A stretch of DNA of 64,000 bases from positions 558,001 to 622,000 of the forward strand of contig NZ_CP137761.1 in the NCBI RefSeq assembly GCF_033449965.1. The letters are read 5' to 3'. Source of the DNA: Bacillus sp. T3 (GTDB lineage: Bacteria; Bacillota; Bacilli; Bacillales; Cytobacillaceae). This document shows positions 35,626 to 45,258 of this stretch, in pieces. The notes under the pieces were generated by a model. It worked only from the letters and a program-made list of their open reading frames with translations, did no database searches and had not been told where the DNA came from. Every line of letters starts with the position of its first letter. Position 1 is the stretch's first letter. Made by a program: the position numbers and the translations under genes.

Positions 35626-35855
35626 GTTGTTCACCTCATCCATAAAATCATCAGGAAGTATTTCCCTACAATATGAATATTATAGCCTGTTTTGATGTTC
35701 ATAGATAATTTGTTTCATTTTCTAATTGATAATGTTTTTCTGGAAAAATAAAAATAGTAAAAAGATGTCATAAACATTACATATTTTGGTATAGGGTTTA
35801 TGATAATTTTTATAGAAACTAGAATAGTAGTTAAAAATAATAGGGAGGTTACAGA

Positions 35856-36254
35856 ATGAAAGGTTACTTATCTTTATTGTTTGGAAGCTTTATCATTGCA
35901 CTTATGCTTATCGTTCCAGGAAACGCCGCATTTGCTGAAGAGCCTGCTGGAGAAACTCAAACCACAACAGATGATTGCGGTTGTGATGTATCGATGTTAA
36001 CCGGTTCTGAAAGAAATAAGATTTTATCGGATTTACTTAAGAGTGATGAGTTCAAGGCTGAAAAACAGGTATTGAAGGATCAAGGCTATAAATGGAATGG
36101 CGCTGGTACAACTGAAGTCATCATTAACCATAGTTATGGTGATTTGATTATGGTAGGAGTTATGTTTACTGCTGAAGATGGAAAACAGTATGCAGCTGGT
36201 TTTTTGTGTCCCCCTGGTGGTAACTTCATTTTTAGAGGAATCGCACCATATTAG
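35856..36254 (+). CDS. Secreted small protein with DCGC motif (132 aa)
   Basis: A classical signal peptide (KGYLSLLFGSFIIAL...GNAAFAEE) predicts cleavage after AFA. The mature ~105 residues start with a linker, then DDCGCDVSMLTGSERNKILSD and FKAEKQVLKDQGYKWNGAG, and end FLCPPGGNFIFRGIAPY. Three Cys could form a disulfide. AGGGAGG precedes ATG 35856, and a strong terminator follows, so it is a single-gene transcript. I do not recognise a family. A bacteriocin-like or envelope-stress protein is conceivable, but no immunity or export gene is adjacent. Confidence 0.75.
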   Translation: MKGYLSLLFGSFIIALMLIVPGNAAFAEEPAGETQTTTDDCGCDVSMLTGSERNKILSDLLKSDEFKAEKQVLKDQGYKWNGAGTTEVIINHSYGDLIMVGVMFTAEDGKQYAAGFLCPPGGNFIFRGIAPY

Positions 36255-36289
36255 TAGTAAGTCAAGTTTGGCACGAGTTTGTAAGTGTA

Positions 36290-36322
36290 AAAGCCCCCAA
36301 TTTTTTGAATTGGGGGCTTTTC
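36290..36322 (+). terminator. Strong terminator
   Basis: AAAGCCCCCAATT and AATTGGGGGCTTTT with a short T-rich loop. Confidence 0.9.
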
Positions 36323-36350
36323 TATATGATTATTTGTGACAGAAAAATGG

Positions 36351-36471
36351 TATCGGCAAATAAGGAGCAAGAATCGGCTAATAAAAAACCGATATTGGCA
36401 AATAAAACGCAGAATTGGCAAATAAAATGGCAAAATCGGCAAATAAGACGCTGAAATCGGCGAATAAGACT
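36351..36471 (+). repeat. 21-bp-period array of GGCAAATAA units
   Basis: GGC of the core (A/T)(T/A)(C/T)GGCnAATAA lies at 36355, 36376, 36397, 36417, 36438 and 36459 (spacings 21, 21, 20, 21, 21). Five of six units read GGCAAATAA or GGCGAATAA. It follows a terminator and precedes the 3' end of the molybdopterin oxidoreductase gene. Read as codons it gives a heptad ANKxxxS pattern. Confidence 0.8.
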
Positions 36472-36508
36472 AGGTTCACCGTTGTCAACCCATCCTTAGC
36501 TCCTCAAC

Positions 36509-38565
36509 TTATCTCACAAGTTTTTCTATACTTACCCGACCTGAAAAGAACGTCGCCCCGCCACCCATATCGGCGATTCGATCGGGGGTTAGCGCATTGA
36601 CTAGCTGTTTTGTACCTTTCAAATCGGCCCACAGCCCTTGGCTTACGACAACACCAGGAAGAACGTTGTCCCCGACTGAAGCCTTCAATTCGCATTCACC
36701 GCGGTTGTTCCATACTCGCACCATTTCACCATTTTCGATTCCTAGCAAGCTTGCATCCGTACTATTGATATGGAGCAATGGCTCTTTTTCAAGCTGTTGA
36801 TGCTTTTGATTATTTGAAAAGGTTGAATTCAAGAAGTTATGGTTCGGCGCTGGGACGAATTGGAATGGGAATCTATTGTCCGTGCTAGCTTTGTCATCTT
36901 CTATAAGTGGTATATAGGTTGGCAATGCTGGATAGCCATCCTGCTTCATTTTTTCAGAATAAAGCTCGATTTTTCCACTTGGAGTCTTTAGCTTTCCTGG
37001 AAAAAGCGGAGCAACCTTTGCTTTCACAAACTGTTTTTCTAGTAAAGTATTATAATCGATACCCTCCAAATAAGGGTTATCAGGATGATCGAGTGCTTCA
37101 GCAATCATTTCTGCTTCTGTAGCCGTAAACGCATCCTCATCAAAGCCCATGCCCGCAGCAAGTAAGCGGAACACCTCGACATTTGACTTGGATTCACCAT
37201 AAGGCTCAATCACTGGCTGCTGCAGCTGCATATAATGATGCCAATACGATGCGTAAAAGTCGGTGTTTTCAAAGGACGATGTCGCTGGCAGGATAATATC
37301 TGCATATCGAGCCGTTTCGGTTAAAAATAAATCATGAACCACAACGAATAAATCATCGCGCTCAAGACCCTGTCGCACTTTGTTGTTGTCAGGTGCGACA
37401 ACGATTGGGTTTGAGCTATAAACGTACAACGACTTAACCAGGTGGGTCTAAATTAAGCAATGCATCTCCCAATCGGTTCATGTTAACGACCCGCGTTGCT
37501 TTATTTTTCAATAATTCAGGTCGTTGCAAGGCATCCGAGTTATGCGCAAGCCAGCCTGCATTACTCTTGATGGCACCGCCACCCTTAACCAGCCACTGGC
37601 CAGTTAGTGCTGGCAGGCAAGCAATCGTACGAATACACATACCGCCATTATCGTGGTGCTGCGGCCCGTTGCCAATCCGAATATAGGCTGGTGTGGTTGT
37701 GCCGTACATCCGTGCAAGCTTATAAATATCGTCTACTGGTACACCGGTAATAGCCGAAACCGAAGCAGGGTCGTACTGCACAACATGCTCACGCAATTGT
37801 TCATATCCTACGGTGTATTGCTTTAAGAATGCCTCGTCGACCAGGTTTTCTGCGAAGAGGATATGCATGATTCCTAAGGCAAGTGCGCTATCTGTTCCTG
37901 GTAAAATTGGAATAAACCAGTCGGCGAACTTTGCTGTTTGATTTTTATGAACATCGATTACGACAATCTTGGCGCCGTTTTGCCGACGGGCTTGCTGCGC
38001 AAAGGCAATTTGGTGCATGTTCGTGCTCACTGCATTTACGCCCCAAAAGACAATTAGCTTTGAATGGACTGTGTCTTCAGGGTCGATCCCGAAACCGCCA
38101 CCCATTGTATATTTATTGCCCTCAACACCGGCGACCGAGCAGATGGTTCGATCGAGCTGAGTTGCACCTAGACGGTTGAAGAAACGACGGTCCATTCCTT
38201 CTGCGGTCAGGTTGCCCATATTTCCATAAAAGCTATAGGGCATAATGCTTTCTGGCCCATCAGCTTGGATTAATTTTTTCCAGCGTGTAGTAATGGTTTC
38301 GATTGCTTCGTCCCAGCTAATCCGTTCGAATTGGCCGTTCCCCTTAGCACCTGTGCGTTTCATCGGGTACTGAAGCCGATTTTCATCGTAAATCCAGGTT
38401 CGTCATATGACGGACCTTGTTGCAAATATTTCCTTTTGTAACAGGATGATTCGGATCTCCTTCAATCTTGACTATTTTTCCATCCTGTTTATGAACAAGT
38501 AAGCCACACTGATCTGGACAATCGAGCGAGCAAACTGAGTGAAAAATACCATCACGAGGCAGCAT
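36509..38565 (-). pseudogene. Molybdopterin-dependent oxidoreductase, two single-base frame breaks
   Basis: Three collinear frames. 38565-38383 gives the N-terminal [4Fe-4S] domain (CSLDCPDQCGLLV...GNICNK); 38363-37434 gives the bis-MGD domain (SWDEAIETITTRW, RTICSVAG, WGVNAVSTNMHQ); 37429-36509 gives the rest and the cofactor-binding C-terminal barrel (NSTFSNNQKHQQLEKEP, VRVWNNRGE). Both joins are repaired by deleting one base at CCWGG sequences (~38398-38400, 37438-37439). The repaired ~684 residues match DMSO-reductase/formate dehydrogenase-like assimilatory enzymes. No partner subunit or Tat signal is seen, and the substrate is unknown. Confidence 0.8.
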
Positions 38566-38863
38566 TTAAAAAGTCTCCTTTCAATAGTCACTGCGGACCA
38601 TCCAAATTACTGTATTTGACATGCTGTTGTTCGACGTCGCTTTGGACCATCGGAACATTATCTGGAAATGAATACGTACGATTTTATGAAAAGTTTAATA
38701 GTAATATTATAGTTCGTTATATCAATATATTTCGATAGTAAAAATAGACAAAATGAATGTTTTGATATTTTGCAGTTTCTCACCAACCGTAGGAGGCTGT
38801 CAAGGATTATGATATGATTAGTTTAAAGGCATTTCCTGAATTTGGGTCAAGAGGTGTTCAATT
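38566..38863. other. Leader region of the Septu operon
   Basis: 298 bases, AT-rich, no ORF with a ribosome site, no reverse transcriptase and no obvious structured RNA such as a retron msr/msd. It probably holds the divergent promoters. Confidence 0.4.
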
Positions 38864-40177
38864 TTGAAAATAACAGAGATTGTATTAGAAAACTTTCGTG
38901 GATTTAATCAATTACAGTTACGTTTTTGTGGAAAAAATGTGGTGTTAGTGGGAACGAATGGGGTTGGGAAATCGACGATTCTTAATGCAGCGATTATAGT
39001 ATTATCAAGATTTGTTGAAGTTCTTTCTTATGGTATTTCTAAAAAAATAAGCCTCAGTGAGACTGATATTAAGAATGGAAATCAGGGATTAAAAATTAAA
39101 TGCAGTTTGACCTACGATGGGCATGTAGGCGAACTGGAATTAACGAAAATAAAGGCAACAGAAGCCGGCAGTAAGCTTGTCGTGAAGGATACAACAAAAG
39201 AAATAATTTCCCATTTACATAAAAAACTAGCAGAGGATGAAAGCTTCAATGCACCGATTTTTGTCAATTATCCGGTGCATCGGAATGTGAAGGATATCCC
39301 AGAGAAAATTAAGGCGAGAAAGGGCCTTGATCCTTATTCAGCCTATCACCAATGTTTTTCGCGGGATGTTGATTTTGGGTCGTTTTTTGAATGGTTTTTG
39401 CAACAGTCTCAAATTGAGTCGTTGCGGGCTGGGACGGATTCTATTAGTCAAGAGGAGGACGCCGCCAAGCCTTTGCAATCAGCACCAGCGTCCCTAGAAC
39501 CATCATGGGAGAATCAGCTCAATGCAGTTCGAAAGGCGATTTATAATTTTTTACCGGGATTTTCGGATTTAAAGGTGCTACGGAATGGGAAAGCTCGAGT
39601 GATTGTTACGAAAGGGAAGCAATGCCTTGAGGTTAACCAATTATCAAATGGTGAGAAAGTCACGCTTGCAATGATTGGCGACTTGGCGCGACGGTTAGCA
39701 TTGGCTAATCCAAGTCTTGAAAACCCTTTGGAAGGGGAAGGGATTGTCTTAATCGATGAGATTGAGCTTCATCTTCATCCAGCTTGGCAGCGTGAAATAA
39801 TCAACTTGCTTCAGTCTACATTTCCTAATATTCAATTTATCCTGTCCACCCATTCTCCACAAGTATTGGGCGAGCTGAGTGATGCTGAAATCTTTTTTGT
39901 AACGCAGGAGGAAGATGGTGAGGAAATCAAGGTTCGCAGTGTACCATCTTTATTTGGCAAAGATTCAAATATGATCCTCGAGCAATTTATGGGTGTGGCT
40001 GAAAAAAATGAGGAAATAAAGTATATGCTGCAAAAGCTATTTCGTTACATTATGGAGTCTAAGCTTGTTGAAGCGAAACGAATGCAGGAACAGTTAGTTG
40101 AGATTTTAGGCAGTGATGATCCGAATTTGGTCAAAGCGGATATGATTATTCGGAGAAAAGAGAGCTTGGGGCAATGA
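38864..40177 (+). CDS. ptuA: Septu defence ATPase PtuA
   Basis: 437 residues. An SMC/RecF-like N-terminus (MKITEIVLENFRGFNQL) has Walker A GTNGVGKST (30-38); the signature-like LSNGEK (~265); Walker B GIVLIDEIELHLHP; and the switch His in FILSTHSPQVLGEL. This layout is that of the PtuA ATPase of Septu and related OLD-like proteins. TTG 38864 follows AAGAGGTG. The next gene overlaps by 4 bases and encodes an HNH nuclease, which makes the Septu call strong. Known model: the ATPase holds the nuclease and releases or licenses it upon phage infection. Confidence 0.88.
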   Translation: MKITEIVLENFRGFNQLQLRFCGKNVVLVGTNGVGKSTILNAAIIVLSRFVEVLSYGISKKISLSETDIKNGNQGLKIKCSLTYDGHVGELELTKIKATEAGSKLVVKDTTKEIISHLHKKLAEDESFNAPIFVNYPVHRNVKDIPEKIKARKGLDPYSAYHQCFSRDVDFGSFFEWFLQQSQIESLRAGTDSISQEEDAAKPLQSAPASLEPSWENQLNAVRKAIYNFLPGFSDLKVLRNGKARVIVTKGKQCLEVNQLSNGEKVTLAMIGDLARRLALANPSLENPLEGEGIVLIDEIELHLHPAWQREIINLLQSTFPNIQFILSTHSPQVLGELSDAEIFFVTQEEDGEEIKVRSVPSLFGKDSNMILEQFMGVAEKNEEIKYMLQKLFRYIMESKLVEAKRMQEQLVEILGSDDPNLVKADMIIRRKESLGQ

Positions 40178-40809
40178 AGCATATTGAAAAAAAGCCCTCA
40201 CCAAGTGCATTTGAACATTGGAAGAAATCAGCCGGAGGTTCTGCAAGCTACCCGACGATTCCTCCGGCCATCAAAAATATTGTCCGCGAAAGCTTGCTAG
40301 ATGAACAGTACTGGCTTTGTTGTTATTGTGGTCTCAGTTTGACCAGAAATAATATTCATATTGAGCATTTTCGACCACAATCTAAATTTAGATCACTGCA
40401 GTTAGACTACCGAAATCTTCATGCCTCTTGCATGGGAAAATTGGTTCATCATGACAAAGAGGTTTCCGACTTCTGTGGCCATTCAAAAAAGGATTGGTTT
40501 GACCCGGATTTGATGGTCTCACCGCTTGATCCGAATTGTGAAAGTTATTTTGAATATGGCTTTGATGGAACGGTTATTGGGGCCAATCATAACCGTGCTG
40601 CTGAAGAAACCATTCATCGCCTAGGCTTGAATACCTACTTACCGATAAAACAACGAGAAGAAGCGATTAATGCGATATTTGATTTGATCGATTTCTCAGA
40701 TACAGAACAAATCAAGGAAATGATCCAATTTCTCGAAACACCCGATTCCACCAATAGACTACCATCGTTCGGTTACATAATTAGTAGATTACTAAAAACA
40801 TTGCTTTAA
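40174..40809 (+). CDS. ptuB: Septu defence HNH endonuclease PtuB
   Basis: 211 residues. A zinc-knuckle plus HNH core reads CCYCGLSLTRNNIHIEHFRPQSK, here split as CCYCGLSL and IEHFRPQSK, followed by the distal NLHASCMG. An N-terminal MKHIEKKPSPSAFEHWK is typical of the TIGR02646-like HNH family used by PtuB and retron-associated nucleases. It overlaps ptuA by ATGA (40174-40177), so the two are translationally coupled. It is predicted to cut nucleic acid, causing abortive infection. Its TAA stop lies in a REP-like element. Confidence 0.88.
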   Translation: MKHIEKKPSPSAFEHWKKSAGGSASYPTIPPAIKNIVRESLLDEQYWLCCYCGLSLTRNNIHIEHFRPQSKFRSLQLDYRNLHASCMGKLVHHDKEVSDFCGHSKKDWFDPDLMVSPLDPNCESYFEYGFDGTVIGANHNRAAEETIHRLGLNTYLPIKQREEAINAIFDLIDFSDTEQIKEMIQFLETPDSTNRLPSFGYIISRLLKTLL

Positions 40810-40896
40810 AGCGGTAGAGTAATGGGGGACTGTCCCCCGCTGCTTTATCGCGTTAGTGTAGTGGGGGTCAGACCCCCATTGCATTAGTGCGTTAGT
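40805..40896. repeat. Two REP-like elements in tandem (degenerate)
   Basis: First: TTTAAAGCGG...GGGGGACTGTCCCCC...GCTTTATCGCGTTAG. Second: GTGGGGGTCAGACCCCCATT followed by GCATTAGTGCGTTAG. The first begins inside the ptuB stop codon. Confidence 0.85.
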
Positions 40897-40912
40897 GACA
40901 AACCTCCAAATG

Positions 40913-40953
40913 AAACAGGCGGACTAGAATTGAAGTTCTAGTCCGCTTGTTTG
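40913..40953. terminator. Bidirectional hairpin terminator
   Basis: ACAGGCGGACTAGAA and TTCTAGTCCGCTTGT pair over 15 bp with one G-T, between the convergent ptuB and protease genes. Confidence 0.8.
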
Positions 40954-41017
40954 TCTCATATTTTATAATGTGGGATTGTGTTTGCCCATGCCCATTCCCG
41001 CTTTATTAGCCCAGGCA

Positions 41018-42491
41018 TTATTCATTTTTGTTTTGATCATCCGTTTTCGGCGATTGTGGTGTTTGCTGTTGCTGACTGCTGAGCTGAGCATCTGGGCTAT
41101 CTATATTTCCAACATTATTTTGGTTTGGTGCATTATGATTAGGTGATGTCGGCGGACTCGCTCCAGCGATTGGTCCCGATCCAGGTCCTGCTCCGGCTCT
41201 TGGTAGCGATTCTGTTTGCTGAGTAATTCTTGGTCCTGCTCGATGATCAACTGCGGGTCCTCCAGCAGTAATCGCCATCACTTTTGGTTTTTTCGGAACG
41301 AAAACAAACGTAAACAGCATTAAAATGATAATCAGTAATCCTGCCAAACCGTCGACTATATAGAAGATAGTCGAATAATTAGACCAGAGGATTTTACTAT
41401 CATCTACCTTTTTCTCAGAATCGGTAATGTATTTATCGATAGATGAATGATTTGGGAAGATTCGTTTAACCGATTCAAATTTTTCTAAGGCATCTTTATA
41501 GTATCCACCCCAATACAGGTCCAGACCTTCCTTAAATAATTTATCTGTTTCGCTGCTAGTATTTTTGGCGCCAGCTTGATTGACAAATTCTTTTACGGTG
41601 TTAACCGGCATCATAAAGTCAAATCCAGTTAATTCTGAGCCGAAGGTGAGGAGACCTACTATTTCCCCTTTATCATTAATAACTGGTCCACCACTGTTAC
41701 CGGTTGACGTTGCAGCGTTAATTTGAATGACGCTCGTTCCTGTTTCCAGCTTTTTAGATGTAGCCGAAATTTCACCGGAGTTCATGGTTGACTCTAATGA
41801 AGAATCAACTGATAGTATGTTAAATTCTACTACTGAAGGGTAACCAATTGCCCATACTTTTTCTTGATCTTCTACGGCATCGGAATTACCCAATTTCAAT
41901 GTTGGAAGGTTTTTACCTTCTATTTTTAAGACCGCAACGTCCTTCCAGTCTCCATCTTTTTCACCCACTGGTGAGCCGTAGCTTTTAATCTCGCCATCAA
42001 GTACATCTCCACCCAGGTAAGTATACCTCTGTCTGTCTTGTCAGGTTTGTATATCCTAAAACTTGAATTAAATATACATAAGCCGTTTCAATATCCGTTT
42101 GGAAGTACTCCGCAACAATGGAGGAGAGTTGGATTAAGGCTTCCTGCAGAATTTCTTCATCCGACATTTGGGTAGTGCTAACCACGTGTGCATTGGTTAC
42201 GACATATCCATCAGGCGTAATAATGGCACCTGAACCATATCCACCAACAAAGGTCTGGTAATCTAGTTGTTGAAGGAGTGCTTCCAATTCAGGGAAAACG
42301 TCATATAACTCCCATTGAACGATGGCGTAGTCATAGACTCGAACAACGGCCGGCTTAGAATATTCAGCTAGCTTCTTAGCTTGATCAATGTGAGAAGTGT
42401 TTGGTTTAATGCTCATTAGAAAGAAAGAAGTAACGATTACCGCAATAAGCAATATGCTAATCGGTACGGTAAATAAGGCCCTCTTTTTCAT
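41018..42491 (-). pseudogene. Membrane-anchored trypsin-like serine protease with Pro/Gln-rich tail, single-base frame break
   Basis: An N-terminal helix anchors an extracytoplasmic protease domain with His (VVTNAHVV), Asp (KDVAVLKI) and Ser (STGNSGGPV). Then come a helical TPR-like part (GLDLYWGGYYKDALEKFE), a second membrane helix (~residues 360-385) and a low-complexity tail rich in Pro, Ser and Gln. The frames join as YLPGGDVLDGEIKSYG if one base is removed from CCTGGG (42012-42014). The repaired protein is ~490 residues. It is HtrA-like in its catalytic core but has no PDZ domain. The partner and role are unknown. Confidence 0.8.
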
Positions 42492-42663
42492 CACACTCAC
42501 CTCTTATAAAGGAATGTAAAGCCTTTATAACTATATTCACTATATGAAACAATTTATTTTGTACACACAAATAAATTAGCCCACCAGCGTACTAGCATAT
42601 AAGAAAATCCACGGCCAAATGAACTAATTTCTTGGAAAATTTAATCATCATCACTGCAACGAA

Positions 42664-42697
42664 TTAACGCGCTGGGGGACTGTCCCCAGCGCGTTAA
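42664..42697. repeat. Short REP-like palindrome
   Basis: TTAACGCGCTGGGG and CCCCAGCGCGTTAA surround GACTGT. It lies between the divergent protease and ykvA genes, the only copy found in a divergent promoter region. Confidence 0.85.
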
Positions 42698-42796
42698 TTT
42701 GTTAAGTTTTGTGCAAAATTATGACATAAACATTGCAAGGGGTTTGGGATAATTTTGTCGAATAATAGTAATAATGAGAAGAAAGAGGTGAACGGA

Positions 42797-43236
42797 ATGA
42801 TGGAGCATGAAGACTTTTATCAAAGCTTTAGGAAGAAGATGCAGTGGTGGGAAAAAGTGAGGACGGCAAGACGAATAAATATGTAGAAATATTAATGTTT
42901 GGTCCAGATCTATTCCATTTGTTATGTAAATTATCGGTTGATAACAATGTAACCTTTTCTGATAAAGCCAAATTAGGAGCCGCAATTGCCTATTTTATCT
43001 CCCCTGTAGATTTGGTTCCTGAAGCATTGATGGGTCCAATCGGTTATGTAGATGATATCGCCGTTGCCGCCTATGTACTGAATAACATAATAAATAATAC
43101 GAGCCCTGACATCGTAAGGGAGCACTGGGCAGGCGATCAGGATGTGTTAGAAGTCATTAAAAAAATTATTGCCACTGCCGATAAGATGGTTGGCGCAGGC
43201 ATCGTGAAAAAGATCCGCAAGAAATTTGGCGTATAG
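42797..43236 (+). pseudogene. YkvA-like DUF1232 membrane protein, single-base frame break
   Basis: ATG 42797 follows AAAGAGGTGAACGG and gives MMEHEDFYQSFRKKMQWW. One added G in the GGG run at ~42850-42852 joins GKSEDGKTNKYVEILM and the DUF1232 core (KLGAAIAYFISPVDLVPEALMGPIGYVDDIAVAAYV). Product ~146 residues. DUF1232 proteins have a single membrane-dipping helix with an invariant SPxDLxP; their function is unknown. A shorter product from GTG 42844 is possible without the repair. Confidence 0.7.
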
Positions 43237-43243
43237 GAAGACA

Positions 43244-43354
43244 ATGGGGGACAAGCTTTCACTACTTTAACAATTTAGTGTAGTGGGGGACAGTCCCCTA
43301 TTGCGTTAATGCGTTACTCCTGTGAGGGACTGTCCCCCAGTACATTAACGCGTT
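43244..43354. repeat. Decayed REP-like cluster (2-3 units)
   Basis: Fragments ATGGGGGACAAGC, then TAGTGGGGGACAGTCCCCTATTGCGTTAATGCGTTA (here split for length) and GAGGGACTGTCCCCCAGTACATTAACGCG. It lies 8 bases after the ykvA stop. Confidence 0.75.
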
Positions 43355-43451
43355 TTTGCTTTCCAGCTTAGGAAAAAACATGTTATTGACTTTTCTTTCG
43401 GCTGGATTTATAGTTAAAAATGTTCTACTAATATAATATTTTACCCTCATC

Positions 43452-43640
43452 CTAACCGATGAGGTAGAGGTCGCGGTTTTGATTAGTAAAGTAATGGAGA
43501 TGGAGAGACATCAATGAAGTTACTTGAAAGGTAAAATCGCCGAAGCTTGGACTTTTTCTCTAAAGAGCCTTGGCTGGGGCTGTTTCCGAATAGGAACAGA
43601 ACTGTCACGCTTGTCATAAACCACGGCAGGTGTGTTGAGC
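43452..43640 (+). ncRNA. Lysine riboswitch (L box) aptamer
   Basis: Conserved L-box blocks in order: GATGAGGTAGAGGTCGCGG, AGTAAAGTAATGGAGA, TGAAGG/GAAAGGTAAAATCGCCGAAGC, CTTGGCTGGGGCTG, GGAACAGAACTGTCACGC and the closing GTTGAGCTATC. It precedes a LysP-like permease and ends in a terminator, so lysine binding should switch off transcription. Confidence 0.85.
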
Positions 43641-43671
43641 TATCTTAATGGAAGGTTTGATGGTGTTAAAT

Positions 43672-43710
43672 AGAGAATGCCTGCGAAAATCGTTGGCTTT
43701 TTTTATTGAA
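43672..43710 (+). terminator. Riboswitch expression-platform terminator
   Basis: GCCTGCGA-AAA-TCGTTGGC followed by TTTTTTTATT, located between the L-box aptamer and the lysP ribosome site. Confidence 0.7.
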
Positions 43711-43755
43711 ATAATACACTCCTTCCTATTAAAAAAAGAAAAGGAGTTTTTTTAT

Positions 43756-45246
43756 ATGAGTCAAAACAATGCAACAGCACGTGTTTTACCCAGGTCGGAT
43801 GAAGCACAGCAGCAAGAACCACAATTAAGGCGTGGCCTTCAAGCTCGTCACTTATCGATGATCTCCATTGGTGGAGCAATTGGTACAGGTCTATTTTTAG
43901 CAAGTGGATCGGCGATTCATACAGCAGGCCCAGGAGGGGCACTACTTGCTTATGTGATTATAGGAATCATGGTTTATTTTTTAATGACAAGTCTTGGTGA
44001 GCTAGCATCTTATATGCCGGAGGCAGGATCGTTTAGTACCTATGCAACAAAATTTGTTGATCCATCATTGGGCTTTGCGCTTGGTTGGAACTATTGGTAT
44101 AACTGGGCGATTACAGTAGCAGCGGAATTAGTTGCTGGAGCTTTAATCGTGAAATTTTGGCTTCCAGATAGCTCCTCGCTTCTATGGAGCGCACTATTTT
44201 TAGCAATCATGTTCGGATTAAACTATATGTCTGTTAAAGGTTTTGGTGAGTCAGAGTTCTGGTTCGCTTTAATCAAAGTAGTGACGATTATTATTTTCCT
44301 TGCTGTCGGTATCTTAATGATTTTTGGAGTATTTACGGGAGAAGCTGTTGGATTCTCTAACTTTATGCTAGAAGATGGACCTTTCCATGGCGGATTCTTC
44401 ACGATGATTGGAATTTTCATGGTTGCCGGATTCTCCTTCCAAGGAACAGAGCTTCTTGGGGTGGCTGCAGGTGAAAGTGAAGACCCAGCCCGCAATGTAC
44501 CGCGCGCGGTTCGCCAAGTGTTCTGGCGCATTCTATTATTCTATGTATTAGCAATTTTCGTGATCGGAATGCTAATTCCTTTTACAAATGAATCTTTAGC
44601 AAGTGGCGATGTAACGCTTAGTCCGTTCACGCTAATATTTAAACGTGCAGGATTTGCGTTTGCTGCATCAGCAATGAATGCTGTTATCTTAACATCCGTT
44701 TTATCAGCAGGTAACTCTGGAATGTATGCATCTACACGTATGCTTTGGAACCTTGCAAAGGAAGGCAAAGCGCCGAAATTCTTAGCTAGTGTTGATGGAC
44801 GTGGTGTTCCCGTTAATGCATTGCTTGTAACGTCTGCTGTTGGACTTGTTGCCTTTTTCGCTTCTTTATTCGGTGATGGTGCCGTTTATATTTGGTTACT
44901 AAATGCATCAGGTATGTCAGGCTTTATTGTTTGGTTAGGAATTGCTGTGAGTCATTATCGTTTCCGTAAAGCCTTTGCTGCACAAGGACGCAGCCTATCA
45001 GAACTACCATATCGAGCAAAATGGTTCCCATTCGGTCCGATTTTTGCATTCGTTCTTTGTGCGTTTGTTGTTTTAGGTCAAAATTATCAAGCGTTCATGG
45101 GTGATTCAATCGATTGGTACGGGGTAATGGTTTCCTATATCGGCTTACCATTGTTCCTAGTAGTATGGTTAGGCTATAAAGTGGTTAAAAAAACAAAGGT
45201 TATTCCATTAGAAGAATGCGATTTAACCCCAACGTTAAAGCAATAA
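43756..45246 (+). CDS. lysP: Lysine-specific APC-family permease
   Basis: 496 residues, 12 hydrophobic helices. LRRGLQARHLSMISIGGAIG, FLMTSLGELASYMPEAGSF and GFALGWNYWYNWAITVA are nearly the LysP sequence of enterobacteria. The start is ATG 43756 behind AAAGGAG; the upstream extension runs through the riboswitch terminator and is rejected. It imports lysine with protons. The L box directly upstream supports the substrate independently of homology. Confidence 0.93.
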   Translation: MSQNNATARVLPRSDEAQQQEPQLRRGLQARHLSMISIGGAIGTGLFLASGSAIHTAGPGGALLAYVIIGIMVYFLMTSLGELASYMPEAGSFSTYATKFVDPSLGFALGWNYWYNWAITVAAELVAGALIVKFWLPDSSSLLWSALFLAIMFGLNYMSVKGFGESEFWFALIKVVTIIIFLAVGILMIFGVFTGEAVGFSNFMLEDGPFHGGFFTMIGIFMVAGFSFQGTELLGVAAGESEDPARNVPRAVRQVFWRILLFYVLAIFVIGMLIPFTNESLASGDVTLSPFTLIFKRAGFAFAASAMNAVILTSVLSAGNSGMYASTRMLWNLAKEGKAPKFLASVDGRGVPVNALLVTSAVGLVAFFASLFGDGAVYIWLLNASGMSGFIVWLGIAVSHYRFRKAFAAQGRSLSELPYRAKWFPFGPIFAFVLCAFVVLGQNYQAFMGDSIDWYGVMVSYIGLPLFLVVWLGYKVVKKTKVIPLEECDLTPTLKQ

Positions 45247-45258
45247 TGAAGCTTAGAA

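Noticed and set aside
36351..36600. ANK-repeat peptide frame
   Set aside because: Same reason: a translation of the 21-bp array extended antisense to the oxidoreductase gene, with no ribosome site.
38566..38863. Retron upstream of ptuAB
   Set aside because: No reverse transcriptase ORF and no structured msr/msd-like sequence.
43648..43755. N-terminal extension of the lysine permease
   Set aside because: It would be translated from the riboswitch terminator; ATG 43756 has the good ribosome site.
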